64,000 nt of DNA from Epiperipatus broadwayi (GCA_028023455.1 JAQFVV010000056.1:2482001-2546000); one strand, 5' to 3'; shown: positions 12,641 to 25,429, numbered from the stretch's first letter. Notes: generated by a model from the sequence alone, not told the origin. Numbers and translations are program-made.

Positions 12641-12989
12641 AAGTAACAAGATGAGATTGAAAATGAAATACATGGATAAGAGAATAAACAGGTGTTAACT
12701 GACATCATTGAAAGAATTAAAAGACTGAAGTGGAGTTGAGCTGGATAAATTACTAAAAGAGATGACAATAGCTGAACAGTTAAAAGATTACACTGGATTC
12801 CAGAGATTGTAAAAAATGTAGAAAGAGACAACACATGAGATGGATGGATGAAATAATGAAGTGTGCTGGAGTGATATAAAGAAGAGAAATTAGAAATCAG
12901 AGATGGATTGAACTTGGAGAGACCTTTATTCTAAAGTGAAATGATAATAGTTAAAATGACGATGATGAGTAACATAATTGAATGGTTTA

Positions 12990-15900
12990 TAGCTTAAGAG
13001 TTTATAAGAAGTGACAGAGCTGAGATTGTGGTCCATGAACCTTAGCTTCAGAGCTTGCCACTCTACTATGCAGAACAAAATGATATAGTGATTTAGTGCC
13101 AGGAACTTCAAACAATACCTGAACATTGGAAGATAACGGAATTGACCTTTAGAGTCTGCTAATCTACTATTACATCAAACCACATAAAGCAATGCAAGAG
13201 TTTATTAAAGTTTATTTATGGAATGCCTTTAAAATTGAGATGCTAAAATAAATTGTGTTGATAATGGCAAGCCATGAGACAGACTATTTCTGATGATGAT
13301 CAATGGTTTTCATTTGATCCTAATTTTATATTGGCTATTTTATCTGCATTCAGACAGATAATTTAACATACATTCATACATTAAAAGACGATGGCTCTAT
13401 TATCTAACGTTCAATTTTTTTTAAGCTGGCTAAAGATTTCCAAAGCAAACTTTGGATTTTCCATTTTGTGTAATCAAACTAAATAAACTACGTAATCATC
13501 CAATTATTAGTTAATAAACGGGTTTCCAGCTATTTTTAACTAAAGAGTAAGGCAACGGAAAAAAACGATAAAATTTCCCAGCATCTGATAGTTATGTTCA
13601 ATATCACGTTGTCTTTCTTCACACATTATCCGTAGAAAAAATCCGAGAGAGCTTTGTTTCTGCAGTGAGTTATTTAAGACTTTTCCCTTTTATCTTTGCA
13701 ATTAAAAAAGTATTACTCAGGCTTCAAAACCAATAATAAAAACAAATTAATAATAATAAAAAATGAATATATAATCTACACAATTATTAAACTATTATAT
13801 GATTAACTGCACTGGTATTTATTTAAATACAAACCTGTTTATCAATAATGAGCTGAAACAATTTTTTAATTACTTTCAAAAAAATATTTTGATCCAATAT
13901 CGTCTAGTTTTTATTATTATTAAACTAATCATAGAATTTGTTTATCAATTAGTCAAATTACAATTTCCTTTTTTTACAAGTTAAGCATAATAAATTATTT
14001 CTTTATTTAATCATCTGCTTTGGTTTAGAATTCAATTGTTTACTGATTAAATCAGTTTTTCACCATTCTATTCTTGTTCCCTCTCATTATCATTTCAAGG
14101 CCTTTTTTCACATTTCCACTGCCCTCGTTTGTTTAGATCTTTTTCATTTAAAACAATAGAAACTCATTTGATTTAATTTTTGCTTATATAAGGTTTAATT
14201 ACACTTTTAATTGAAATAATTAAAGTTTTTAAGTTCTTGTTTTCAAGAAACATCTTTGATTAATGTTCAAATTGTTTACTGTTTTAAACTTTTGTTTAAT
14301 TTATGCTTAATTGCGTCTTGTAAAACAAATTAATTATGATATTAACAAGTAAAATTGGTTATTTAACGATGCAACTCATGTGAATAGAATAGTAGTAATT
14401 AAATGTTGGAAAAAATAGAATAAATTAGATTAATCTTTAATTTATTTTTCTAAATCATGCAAAAATTAATTTCACAAACAACATTTAATTAAGGATTATT
14501 TTATGTTACAAATAAGATGTCAAAGTTTTAATTTTTATAATTTTTTTTGCTGAAAAAAAAACTTAAAAAAGTAATAAAGAACTAATAATATTTAAAATAT
14601 TATTTATATTATATAACAATTAAGCTTTGATTTTTAATAAGTAATATTTAACAAGACCATTTTTTATACGATTCGTCAACGTAATATATAATTACACTTC
14701 ATAGCAACTTTCAGTTTTATCCATTACTAATATAATTATTAAAAGCTTTTAGTTTGGAAAATGCTAACATTTTTTTTTTTTTAAATTATATTAAACTGTA
14801 ATTTTTAAAAGATATAAAATGATGTTAATTTATTTTTAGAGAGAGAAAAAAGCAATAATGTATAACTTAACAACACCGACTAATTTTGCTCTTAAATGAA
14901 TATCTCAATATTTAATATATACATAGTACAATTTGACAAATTATAGAACTTGTTTTATTATTCCATTGTTCATTTTTAATGCGATGTAATTAGAGGGGAT
15001 TTGAACCAGACATTCAAGCTCCCTTCAATTATCCGTTCCATCTTATACAACCCATACACAGGACCACATAATTATGCAAAAAAAAAAAAAGACTCATCTT
15101 TTCCCCCCGCACACATAAATAATCAATGCTTGATTTATATTAAGATAGCAAATCTTCAAACTTTAATGGATAGGCTTCCATTTTCTTTACTCACCTATTC
15201 AGCCATCCATATCCTTGAAAATCTGATGATGGCATGTTCAAAGCCCTTGTATGCCCATGTTGACCATAAGTCAATCCAACACTCCTCATATATAGAATTT
15301 TAAGAACATTTAAATACATAAAAGAGGGATGGGCAGAATACAGGCTGAATCTGTAATATTTTTAATACAAGTATAGTATATATATACTTACTCTAGATGT
15401 AATTAGAGAGGATTTGAACCCATACATTCAAGTTTCTTTCAGTTATTCACTCCATCAAAGTCTGGATTCAAATCTCCTTTAATTATTTCATTGTTCATTA
15501 ACAAATTTATAATAAAACACAAATAAATGTGAAATTGCATTCTAACCTGTCAATATAATTATTTCAACAACAATGTTATATATTTTTTAAGAATAAATTT
15601 ATTATTGAGTAATTCAATGATCAGAAGATATAGGAATGTCGGGGGGTTGAGATATTGTAAGGTCATTAAATAAGTAAGGATTGTATTGTTGAAGTATTTA
15701 TGAGAACAAATAAGGTTGAATATAGGTGTACTGAAAAAAAGCACGTGACTATGTATTGTAAAAAACCCATTTGCTATAAAAATATTTAATTTTAATACAT
15801 TATATCTATTATTAAGATAGAGGTAAGTCAAGATATCAGTCTATTCAACAAAAGCTAAATAAAAGTAATTATTTGATTAAAATGCAAAATTATTTTACCT

Positions 15901-16080
15901 AGCAATCTTGGTAGATTAATAGAAAAAAATATTTCTGTGAGTTTGAATATGAGATAATTGAATCCAGATTTTGATCTGAAGATATTATATAAAAATTCAA
16001 AATTGTAAATAACGTTACATGTATAAATGAAATTACAACTACGAAAATCATTATATAACACATTTATACCCATTAATTTT
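12990..16080. other. AT-rich stretch with short SINE-like duplications
   Basis: There is no gene here. A 55-60 bp block at 14985-15042 (GATGTAATTAGAGGGGATTT, GAACC, CATTCAAG, TCCATC) recurs as a direct repeat at 15398-15456. GGATTTGAACC is a B-box complement, so these may be decayed minus-strand tRNA-SINE pieces. The block at 15121-15175 (AATCAATGCTTG, TTATATTAA, ATAGCAA) recurs at 17010-17062. The remaining sequence has only AT-driven frames. Confidence 0.45.
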
Positions 16081-16109
16081 ATCATTTTCAAACGTTATTG
16101 ATCCACTGA

Positions 16110-18005
16110 AAAATTAAGGCCTCCCAAAGTTAAACTAGTTTTAGTAAGCCATAAACTCTTTTTGTCACACCATGCCAACAAATTTTCTTATTTTATCCAT
16201 CTATTTCATATATGGGCTCTCTCTCTAGGGCTTTTACAATCTCTTGAAATCTAATATAAAACATCACACATCAAGCTATTATCATCTTTCCTAGCAATAT
16301 ATCTTTTCCAGCTACATTTTAGATTCTTAATTCTTTCAATAATATGAGTTCTTTATCTATATATTTCATTTTTATTCTTTTCTTGCTAATACTAACATAC
16401 ATACTTCAATGTGTGGTCTGTTGTCTCTGTATTATTTTTCTATTAAGTATTCAAGTCTCAGATCCACAAATACAAACTGAAAAAAACATCTATTTAAAAA
16501 TCTTTTCAAATATATAAACATATTTTCTTTTAATATCAAAATTATTTCTGCTAAGTCATTCCATGGGACAGTTTAATTCTATGATTAATTTCATCATTAT
16601 GTTTCTATCTATATTAATAATCCAACCAAAATATTTGTAGTTGTTACCTTTTTCATTATTATCACACTTTATTTTCTCTTTTGAGAAAAACCATTATCTT
16701 ACATATTTTTTTTTTTACCATTTATCTTTAATCTTAGTTTCTTGCTACACAGCATTTCCTGAAGATTTGAAGCATTACTTTTGAAAACAACCACATGACT
16801 TAAGTAATCTCCAATTATTTTTACCTTTAGTAAATAGTGAGATATGAAGTTAGTATTTTCAGCCTATATTCATCCTTCACTCCATCTCAAACAACTATTA
16901 CACATGACCACACACACACATGAAAAAGATAAATGATCCCCAATATATGTATTTCATGCAATACTAGCACTCATCAGTTGGACCAGATCATAATCTGTCA
17001 TATGTATATACAATCAATGCTTGGCTTATATTAAAATAGCAATTCCTTAAACTTGAATGGACAGAGGATAAACATAGACTGAAAATTCTAAGTTCTAATC
17101 CCTCTCTTTACTATAATAAACATTCATTATACTGAATGAATATGTTTTTTTTTTATTTAGCTTTCTATTTTAATCCACAAAATAATTTTTGTAGAGCAGC
17201 TATAAAATGTTTTAGAGATGTAAAAATCATCCTATTGTACACACTTCTTAATGTTAATTTTCTTAATGTCACAGTGTAATCTCATCACTGCTTGAAATTT
17301 GATAAATATTCTTCAAAATATGATAGAATCCTGGGTCTATATTATGATGATCTAAAGCTTTTTTCATTGTAGAATACTTATAGAATACTTACAAGAAATA
17401 TTTTATTTTGTAAAATCAAATATCTTTTTTTAAATCTATAAATCCAAACCCCAATGGAAATTCATATTTATCATTTTTTGAATTCTTCTCAATACTTGAA
17501 TGTGATCTATTGTACTAAAACCACATTCAAATCCAGATTGTTCTTTTGATTGATTAAAATCCAAATTTGATGAATTGTAATTATCTTGGTAAAAATTTAG
17601 TTTAGAACTGATAAACAACTGATAGATTTATAATGTCTAAGATCTTTTTTTATCACCATTCTTGAATATTAATATTACTACTCCAGTCTTCCAATATCTT
17701 GTACCTCTTTATTATTTAGTTACTAAGTATATAGCTTTACCAATAACTATTGTATTATTTCCTGCCTAGCTCCTCTCTTCATTTAAATTCTTGAATAATT
17801 CAGAAGAATTAATAGTTGAAGTCATTATTTGTTTGTTCTTTACTGTTATATAATTCTTTGCAGAATTCTTCTACACATTTTATGATCATCTCTCTTTTTA
17901 TTTAAGTTTCACTTTTGTTTTCTTATTTCTGAAACAAATTTCCTTCCAATACTAAGATGTTGAGATGTTGTTTTGCATTGATTCACAATTATATATTTTT
18001 ACATC
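16110..18005 (-). mobile_element. RTE-type LINE copy D, degenerate fragment
   Basis: Read on minus, this carries the same linker and RT order as copy A: IIKCVEEFCKELYNS near 17860, then FECGFSTIDHIQVLRRIQKM (17460-17530), MAALQKLFCGLK near 17190, and a C-terminal tail reaching 16110 (PREREPIYEIDG). It has many stops and frameshifts. The RT region is interrupted at about 16870-17150 by unrelated sequence with a CACACACACA run and a block shared with 15.12 kb, probably a later SINE-like insertion. No endonuclease part is visible, so the copy is 5'-truncated. Confidence 0.75.
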
Positions 18006-18024
18006 ACACACAGAATATATATAT

Positions 18025-18177
18025 AATGTTCAAATCATCCTCCCAACCAAATGTTATGTTTTTTCAGCAAAGCCCTCTATGAATAAATACAAAGTCTGAA
18101 CTTCAAACAATATGACTATATTTATTCACAGAGGGTGTTGCTGAAAAAACAATGTTTGGTAGGGAGATTTGAACATT
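18025..18177. repeat. 153 bp fold-back element (MITE-like)
   Basis: Imperfect inverted arms of about 60 bp surround a short loop. The left arm reads AATGTTCAAATC, CAACCAAA, TTTTTTCAGCAAAGCCCTCT, GAATAAATA. The right arm reads TATTTATTC, AGAGGGTGTTGCTGAAAAAA, TTTGGT, GATTTGAACATT. There is no coding capacity. It resembles a small fold-back transposon or the relic of one. Confidence 0.75.
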
Positions 18178-18814
18178 TTGTATTTAAATTTTCAGCTAGT
18201 GATATGTGCTATATAAAAATTAATAGCTTATTTTATTTATTTATGTGTGTAATTAATTGTTTATAATTTTTATTTTATTAAACATTATTAAATGATATAA
18301 TAAATGGGGCTAAATAATAATCTACATAAATATCAATATAAAGGGTAATAACATGTATTAGTTTAAAGAAGATAACATATGTGTGTAAAAATATAATGTT
18401 AAAACATATATTGTGATATTTAAATTTTGATCTCATATTTAATTCCATATAAGTATAGTGTATTTATATTTAATCCTGAATGGTAATTCTGTATAATTTA
18501 TTATTGGTAAGATATGTAAGAAACAGGTATAGGTTGAAGATGAAAGCAAAGAAAATTGCATTGTTAAAATTGGAAATAGTGGGTTGATATCTAGGTTTAT
18601 ACTAGATAAACTAAATACAGGAATTGCTTACTTCATGATGTACAAAATATATTATGTTAATATTCATGATAGTATAATGAAATTTAAAAGTAAGTTATTT
18701 AAAGATATGATAATTTTTCATTATTTTAAAGTATATAATATAATAGTATTTTTTTAATTTTCATTTATTTACAGAGTTGAATAGTAAGGCTATTAGAAAG
18801 ATTGAATGGGATGT

Positions 18815-19362
18815 TAAAAATCAATACTGTGCTGGTCAAAATCATGTAGTCATTCAACAAGACCAATAATTCAAGCAAAGTATTTTGAATCCAACCATGC
18901 ACAAGGTAAAGATGTCAGAGCATTGGTGAATCCTAACCTATTTGCCTGAACTCTTGCCTCTCTGACTAATGGATAACGTTTGTGATGACACTAGCAGTCC
19001 TTGTTTTTATTCCATCCCAGCTGCAGGTCATGGTTCACAAAGAGACCCAAAATAATAAAGGGTTTATATGAGAAATTAATGATTTGATGAATTCTGATGA
19101 TTGCAGAATGGTATAAATGTGATTTGATATTGACTACTAACCGTAACAATCATAATCTTTTTATATTCTGGAAAATTATGTATATATTAAATTGTATATA
19201 GAAAATTATATACATATAGCTAATGAATTATTCAGGGTGTGGGAATAATTAACAGGCTCCACGATTGGTCATTCAAACCTGGAGAAAAAAAAAATCATGT
19301 ACTGGTCAAAAGCGTGTATCCATTCAACAAAACCCAGAACCCAAGCAAAAGTACCATAATCT
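18815..19362 (+). repeat. direct duplication of a 65 bp block
   Basis: CTGGTCAAAATCATGTAGTC, CATTCAACAA, ACC and CAAGCAAA at 18830-18890 recur as CTGGTCAAAAGCGTGTATCC, CATTCAACAA, ACCCAGAAC and CAAGCAAAAGTA at 19301-19362. The intervening sequence is unclassified. This is probably two fragments of one unknown repeat. Confidence 0.5.
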
Positions 19363-19373
19363 ATGAGTGAATG

Positions 19374-19583
19374 TTGAATATATAGAACATTTTAAACTTT
19401 ATTTAAACTTTCCAAATACAAACAACCTGTTAGTAATAACACACATAAACAACAGGTTAGTAATTATACAACATTTTGGGTAGTATTATTCTCCACTCTT
19501 CTTCAGGTGTTGCTGACCTAATATGCATAGTGACAGTATTCACGTAGAAGTTGAACTCACACTTTTAGATCCTTGAATATATA
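19374..19583 (-). mobile_element. tRNA-type SINE, 5'-truncated, with 11 bp target duplication
   Basis: TTGAATATATA at 19374-19384 and 19573-19583 flanks a minus-strand SINE body (19385-19572). The body has the family landmarks: the A/T-rich 3' tail (TTTAAACTTTATTTAAACTT), the GTTAGTAATA block, TAGTATTATTCTCCACTCTT and CTTCAGGTGTTGCTGACC. The same order occurs at 31.3-31.7 kb. The tRNA head is missing, which fits 5' truncation during reverse transcription. Confidence 0.75.
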
Positions 19584-20997
19584 AAAAAAAACTGTTTTGT
19601 TTTTCTTTTATTCATGTATGTATCAAATCATGATATAATATTTATAAATTTGTTTCTATGACATGTTGTGAAGGAAATAAAGAAAAATGTTTTTCAAAAA
19701 AATGTTGTTGTAAAGACAGAGGTCAAATCTTGTAACTAGCTGGTGATAAATCCATTGTTTCAAAAATATGTTGATAAACAACTTCAAATAGTGTATAAAT
19801 AGGTCAGAATCAAGCAAATAAGATTAGTTTTTAGTGCAGTCCAGATCAGGCTATTCCAAACTTTTTTAGTTTATTTGAGATTAAACTCAAGAACAGTGTT
19901 GTCATGATTCCATGCTGAGGATAGAAACCACTGGTTAAAATTGTTTTCCATGGTAACTTGGATAGCTATATTTTCATATTTCCTAGTATTTTTCCATACT
20001 TATAATTTTATCTAGAAGACAACTATCTAATATATGTGGCTAAATATATCCAAAAACCACACTGACAAAACACCAGAAATGTAATTGGATTCAGAAAATA
20101 TTGCCGAAGTTTGGTAAAACCAGGCCATTACCTGCTTTAATAATGCCATGAAGAAAGAAACAGACCATGAAGTAAAAATAATCTAAGTCCTACTAATACT
20201 ATGCCATATCTAATATCACAAATGCTGTTGTATTTTGTATCTAACATTGTCAGTGCACCAGGAGAATAACTACCATTTTTGGAGAAATTAAAAGTCATTT
20301 GGAAAGATATTACAAGAATATCAGAAAACCACGTTTTGGAACTGTTTAATTATTTCACTCTGTAAGATTATCATTATAGATATTATAAGTCTTAAATTAA
20401 AAATATGTCTTAGTATTATATTTAATATTTTGTATACATATTGATAATTGCAAGTATATAAGCAACAATATCATATATTCATCGTTAATAATTTATTTTT
20501 ATTAATCCATTTAGTTTGTGTTTGCTTATCTAACTCAATCCAAACATTATGCTATTAATATTCAATATACTAATAGTATCCAAAACCCTGAAAAATTGTG
20601 CAATTCACTGGAGAACATGCAGGAAGGTAATAATTTGAAAATGATGATGATTGGTCATTAGTACATTTTTCAAAAGTATACTTTTTAGTTAGAAGGTTTA
20701 GCACCTGAGCTTGATTTTTTATTTTATTGAAACTGAAAAAAAAAAACACTTTTGTGTGAAGTTGTACTTATACTATAAATCATCATCATCATCATTGTTT
20801 GATCAATACTATTATATATATTTCAATTTGAATCATTTTTTTAAAATTTTATTAACCATTCAACTTTCATCTAATATAAATATTTATTTGGAATTAAAGT
20901 TTACTGTTAAATATTTGTATATCTTGATTCAACCAGAAATACCATTACAAAGTATTTGTAGATCCTTGATAATGACTACAAGAAATTGTTGAAACTT

Positions 20998-21005
<8 letters not shown>

Positions 21006-21070
<65 letters not shown>
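21006..21070. repeat. (AT)n microsatellite
   Basis: An uninterrupted AT dinucleotide run of about 65 bp directly adjoins the repeat arm at 21071. Confidence 0.95.
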
Positions 21071-21073
<3 letters not shown>

Positions 21074-21700
21074 CTAATGAGCATGCCAATAGCTCTTAAG
21101 AAGCTTTTCAGAATATCCCTATCCTCAGATCAGTTTCTAGCCTCTGGCTTGCATTTTATCTAAGAGTAACTATTAAATAGAAAATCTGAAAATTTCAGAT
21201 ATCCATATGTTTTCAAAGCTTCACTGAGGAAAGCCAGAAGCTAGAAACTGGTCTGAGGATATGGATATTCTAGAAGCTTGTTAAGAGCTATTGACATGCT
21301 CATTAGATAACATTTGTAGTACAAGCTCAATAAATTAAGTTATGTGACATATGACTTTATTTCTTTGCAATTATATTTTTGTTCTCAGGTGCATTTGAAC
21401 TTGGTTCAGTACCATATGGCTATTTAAGTTAGATAGCTGGTTTGAAGACATATGGATTTCTGAAATTTTCAATTTTCTACTAAATAGTTAACCATTAATT
21501 AAAGAGTTGGGCTTGACCAATGCTTAAATATCCTAGTGCCTCACTGAGGAAAGCTAGAAACTGATCTGAGGATAGGGATATTCTGAAAAGCTTGTTAAGA
21601 GCTATTGGTATGTTCATTAGATAATATTTATAATACAACCTTAATAAATTAGGTCATGTGACATATGACTTGATTTCTTTGCCATTATATATATATTTCA
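21071..21700. repeat. three-armed repeat: one inverted and two direct arms
   Basis: The arm TATCTAATGAGCATGCCAAT, AGCTCTTAAGAAGCTT, CAGAATATCCCTATCCTCAG, ATCAGTTTCTAGC (21071-21140) is repeated inverted at about 21237-21310. That unit then recurs in direct orientation at about 21540-21645, where each copy reads CACTGAGGAAAGC, CTAGAAACTG, TCTGAGGATA, ATTCT, AAGCTTGTTAAGAGCTATTG. Both direct copies are followed by AATAAATTA, GTCATGTGACATATGACTT. Related wording occurs at 58.6 and 61.5 kb. The structure suggests a fold-back element that duplicated one side. Confidence 0.75.
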
Positions 21701-21784
21701 TGAAATAAAAGTTTTTAAAAAGAAATAGGATTTTTGTTGAATTTTTTTTTTGTATGAATTATTATTTATTACTTTTACTTTAGC

Positions 21785-22110
21785 TTCCAATTGTATTTCC
21801 TTGATAGTGTTTTTACAGATTCCCAAAAGATGAAACCAGTCTTCTCCTCCCTAGTAATGAGCTTATATCTTTATTGTCTATATGTATAGTGATAAAAATT
21901 TAATCTTGGAATTTAATTTCACAAATATAATCACTTTTTCACACACCTCTATATTATTTTCATTTACACCTGTAGCAATAATATCAGTTGTTGTGAATGA
22001 TGTTTTCTTCTTACAACCATTACTAATTTTTATCCACTATTTATATGATAATAATGTCAGACCTGTTCCACTGTCTGCTTTCATGCTAATATTCTACTCA
22101 TATATATTCA
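21785..22110 (-). pseudogene. retropepsin-like protease remnant
   Basis: The frame contains ADSGTGLTLLSY, matching the D-[TS]-G active-site loop of aspartic retropepsins, then NGCKKKTSFTTTDIIATGVN and KVIIFVKFQD. Near the end it reads LLGRRRL, placed like the conserved ILGRDWL of Gypsy proteases. A stop interrupts it after LLSYK. It would process the gag-pol polyprotein if intact. Confidence 0.5.
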
Positions 22111-22209
22111 CATCCATTAGAATATTGGTCATTATTCATGCTATTTAATTTTTTTATAATTTTTTTTTAATTCTTACCATCCCTCTTACTGATTTATAAT
22201 CAGGAATTA

Positions 22210-22959
22210 ATGTTGTTTGAACATTTCTATCTTTATTAGAGCAGACAGAAGTTCAATGTTTTATTCTTTTACAAATAATGCACTTTCCATTTCTAAATAT
22301 GCAGTTTCTTTTAAGTGGCCATTTTTCAACAGCAAAAACATGTCAAAAAATTTGTTGCACTCTTGTAGTCTAGTTTATCAGTATCAGTTTTCTTTACTCC
22401 AATGGGATATTTGTCCATATGTTTAGAGAGTAGAAATTCTGAAGGGTTTGTGATGCATTTTTCTATTGCACATTTATAATTAAGGTCTAGTTCACTTAAT
22501 AATACTTTTCTAAAGTTATCATCTACCATTCTGTATAATAGTCATTTTTATAAACCATCATTTACCTCTAGGCTATAACCATGATCCTTTACTAATATCC
22601 TCAACAGTATATCATAGTCCTGATATTTTTTACAAGATAATTGTTATCTATTCCTCAATCTAAATTATGCTACCCATTTAGTTATTGCATGTGTTACATA
22701 AGTGGTTAGTTTTTCTTTCAACTCCTAATACACAATTTCAGGAATCCAGGAATCACAGAGTTGATTTGCTAAGTCAATACATCCATTTCTGTGAACACAT
22801 AAATACAGATACTTCAATTTTATCATTCTCATTTTTATTTGTAAGCATATATTTTTCAAAATGATCCATATAATTTTTCCAAGATGCAATGTTATCTATG
22901 TCAAATTGACAAATGTTACTGTTTATTGGTGCCACTTTTCTTGTTCCATCAAACTGCAC
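22210..22959 (-). pseudogene. Gypsy gag remnant with zinc knuckle
   Basis: The N-terminal part reads ICQFDIDNIASWKNYMDHFE and KYMLTNKNENDKIEVSVF, typical of a Gypsy capsid start. A later part reads MVDDNFRKVLLSELDLNY and KCAIEKCITNPSEF. It ends with a CCHC-type nucleocapsid knuckle region, KRNCIFRNGKCIICKRIKH (near 22230-22320), that would bind the element's RNA. A gap with stops separates the two gag halves. Confidence 0.6.
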
Positions 22960-23109
22960 TGAGATTTATATTAACTGCACTATCCTCTTATATTCCTATA
23001 GAGGTTGTAACAACTGTCAACTTGTGCCATTCTGATATGAACTTCAAGTTTCCTGAAAACGGTAGCTTTTCTGGTATGTCCTGAGTATATTCTATATTAA
23101 TATCAGTTG

Positions 23110-24124
23110 AGGCAGCATCAGTAACTTTTAAATAAATTTAAGTACAACTTTACGGTAACAAAATAAAATTTATTTAATATCAATAATAAAATAGAAAAAA
23201 AATGGTAGAAAACAATTAGAAAATTTCACTAGAAATCTCTACAACCTATTAATAAACTTCTGCATGTGTGTGTCAATTTCTATACATGCTCAGTAGATAA
23301 TATAATCTATTGCAGTGTGTATTAATTGAAGAAAACTCTTCACTCATCCATTTGGATATAACTGCAATATGTGTGTATGCTAGGAAGGACAATCATAAAC
23401 TTCAGCAGTTATCATATCACTATTATGCAGACAATCAGCAGCTATTCTAATAAGCGAATCATACTCGCAATTATTATGCTTCCTCACACTTCACTACATC
23501 TTCATAGCGCTTCATTGCGTGCACATAAATCTTAGTGGGAGTTTTTATACAAGAGTCCATTTATGCATAATTGTTACTCATTTGCATTTTATACATTTAA
23601 ATATATGATTGGCATTTCACAAATTTTCTAGAATAGCTCAATAATAATAATAAGATAATTTATTCGTGTACGGTCAGCACATATGAGCATAGTTAATAAA
23701 TAAACTTTATTTACATTATTCGCGTATTATGCACACACAGACAGTCCAAATATTTATTGTTAATTATTAACAAAATATTAATAAATTTATTAAGTAATAA
23801 AACATAGATATCTACTTTACGCTTATCAAATTATAATAATAAAATTGTGCCAATACACATATAACGTAAAGTTATATAAATGATAATTAACAAATTAAAA
23901 AGCTTAGCGCTTTCGAGAAAGTATATTTCTCATAATCATAGCCCTATGACTCACTCATAGGAAACATTATGTATGTACAATATGCAAATTTTATGCAAAT
24001 GAGTTAAATTCGCCCATCTTTTGGATATAGGAAAAAAATGATTCTTTGCGATTAATGGCGAAGGAGTCTTCCGCTATGAAGTAAGCCTCCTTACCTTACG
24101 TTTAACATCGTGCCCTTCAGTACA
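23110..24124 (-). repeat. putative LTR of the minus-strand Gypsy fragment
   Basis: On minus it begins TGTACTGAAGGGCACGATG, followed by GTAAGGAGGCTTACTTCATA and GCGGAAGACTCC, a region less AT-rich than its surroundings and plausible as U3. AATAAA-like signals lie toward the gag-proximal end. No second LTR is in the window, so the downstream border near 23110 is only estimated. Confidence 0.4.
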
Positions 24125-24325
24125 AACCACATTTATAGTAATTTTTACTTTTTTAACTTTGATTCTGATGAAGGCTTTTGTCTTTGGAGGGTCAAGATAT
24201 TTATTCACAGACTTAGTTATATTGAATAAAAATAAATAAGTAAAGTATATTTTTAATTTATATTAAATATACGTTATTGCTATATACTCTCAAAGATTGT
24301 TTTTAATCATATAATAAGTAAATTG

Positions 24326-24650
24326 TGGACTGTCTGTAAAAGTTGTAACACAGTTTGTGCATATATGCATATATGTATATACTTATTTGACTATAAATAA
24401 AGTTTCTATATTTAATGCAATTGCAGTTAAACAATATAAGAATTAATTTACCTCTGATTAAATACATTCTAGAAAATGTACATGAGATAAGCATGCATTA
24501 GACTCAATAAAATTAATGTATGCTAAAATATTCAGAGTAATGTGGAAACTGAAATGATGTATGAACTGCAGATGTTATGAATGAATAAACTTTTGTTTTA
24601 AGTTTTATTTGTGTTTGCTGTTTTCTTTATTATAAATGTGTTGATATTAT
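24326..24650 (+). repeat. 5' LTR of the Gypsy element
   Basis: It starts TGGACTGTCTGTAAAAGTTG and contains TATACTTATTT, AATAAAGTTTCTATATTTAA and GATAAGCATGCAT. Its end matches the 3' LTR up to TTGATATTAT. It is shorter than the 3' LTR because about 120-140 bp present there (about 29350-29500) are absent here. The outer TG is clear. The inner CA is not preserved, so the end is accurate only to a few bases. Confidence 0.75.
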
Positions 24651-24992
24651 TTCGCTGGTATTGTAAATAATATTCCCAAGAATACAGCAGATTGTCTCAC
24701 TAAACAGTAAAAGAATCTGTATAAACAATTAGACTGGTGCAGTAAGATAATTATAAAAAATCTGTATAAATGGAAGTAGATGGATGTGTTAAGAAGTAAA
24801 CCAGGCACTAAGTTAGAAAATGAAATTTATTTAGAAGCAGTAAATTAGTTCCTTCACTATTGTTATCTATAAACAGAATACTATGGCTAAACTTCAATAA
24901 AAAAAATGGCATTGAACAATAAATTTTGTAAGTGATTTTGATATAAACGATGCAGTGAGTTGGCACATTTATGTGGAACATGTAAGAGGTAC

Positions 24993-25407
24993 ATATATAA
25001 CAGGGGTCCCCAACCCTATGCCCATGGGCACCATGGCGCCCGCGGACCATTTTACGTGTTCCCGCCACTATCCGAACACAATAAAAAATTATTTATCTGA
25101 TAACAAATAAATTTAATTTTAAAAATTTCTTATAAATTATTGTATTATATTGTAATCAAATTGTAGGGCATACTATACTTTTACAGCGTAAAAATATAAA
25201 CGTTAATTATATGTTAAAATTTTATTTTTGAAATAAATATTTTTTTGTACATTATATGTATTATTAACAATATCCAACTATAAATTTACATTGAAAAAAT
25301 AAATGATGCCCGCTACCTGATTGAAAAAATAAATGGTGCCCGCCACCTGGCCAGTATTATAGAATGTGCTCTTAAGTGCAAAAAGGTTGGGGACCCCTGA
25401 TATATAA
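24993..25407. mobile_element. hAT-type MITE nested in the Gypsy element
   Basis: The perfect 8 bp duplication ATATATAA (24993-25000 and 25400-25407) flanks a 399 bp element. Its terminal inverted repeats begin CAGGGGTCCCCAACC and end GGTTGGGGACCCCTG. Inside are two tandem pieces at about 25302-25351 reading AAAAAATAAATGRTGCCCGC and CACCTG/TACCTG. TIR sequence and 8 bp duplication are classic for non-autonomous hAT elements. No transposase is present. Confidence 0.93.
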
Positions 25408-25429
25408 CATAGCCAATGATCAAGTTAAA

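Larger units (their letters stand above)
8480..12970 (+). mobile_element. RTE-type LINE copy A, degenerate and interrupted
   Basis: This is a non-LTR retrotransposon on the plus strand. Its order is a 5' region (8486-8990) shared with copy B at 29.7-30.9 kb, an AP-endonuclease-like domain (about 9004-9441), a linker (about 9700-10149), the reverse transcriptase (about 11440-12430) and a C-terminal tail ending near a GATGATGAG-rich 3' terminus at about 12970. The proteins match the endonuclease/RT polyprotein often labelled craniofacial development protein 2-like in animal genomes. Several stops and frameshifts break the frame, so it is dead. A 1266 bp DNA transposon splits it at 10158-11423. 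Three other copies (16.1-18.0, 29.7-30.9 and 57.9-58.0 kb) support the assignment. Confidence 0.85.
21785..24124 (-). mobile_element. Gypsy-like LTR element fragment (LTR-gag-protease)
   Basis: On the minus strand this runs from a putative LTR (24124 down to about 23110) through gag (about 22960-22210) to a retropepsin-like region ending near 21785, where homology stops. No RT, RNase H or integrase follows in this orientation, so the element is truncated. It lies immediately next to an opposite-strand Gypsy element starting at 24.33 kb; its gag differs from that element's and indicates a separate insertion. Confidence 0.6.

Noticed and set aside
19700-20350. Possible decayed transposase or pol region on either strand.
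   Set aside because: Short protein-like pieces appear in several frames, but none matched a known motif order, so nothing is called.
21006-21070. Repeated short units as a CRISPR-like array.
   Set aside because: This is a plain AT dinucleotide microsatellite in eukaryotic DNA; no spacer-repeat structure exists anywhere in the window.
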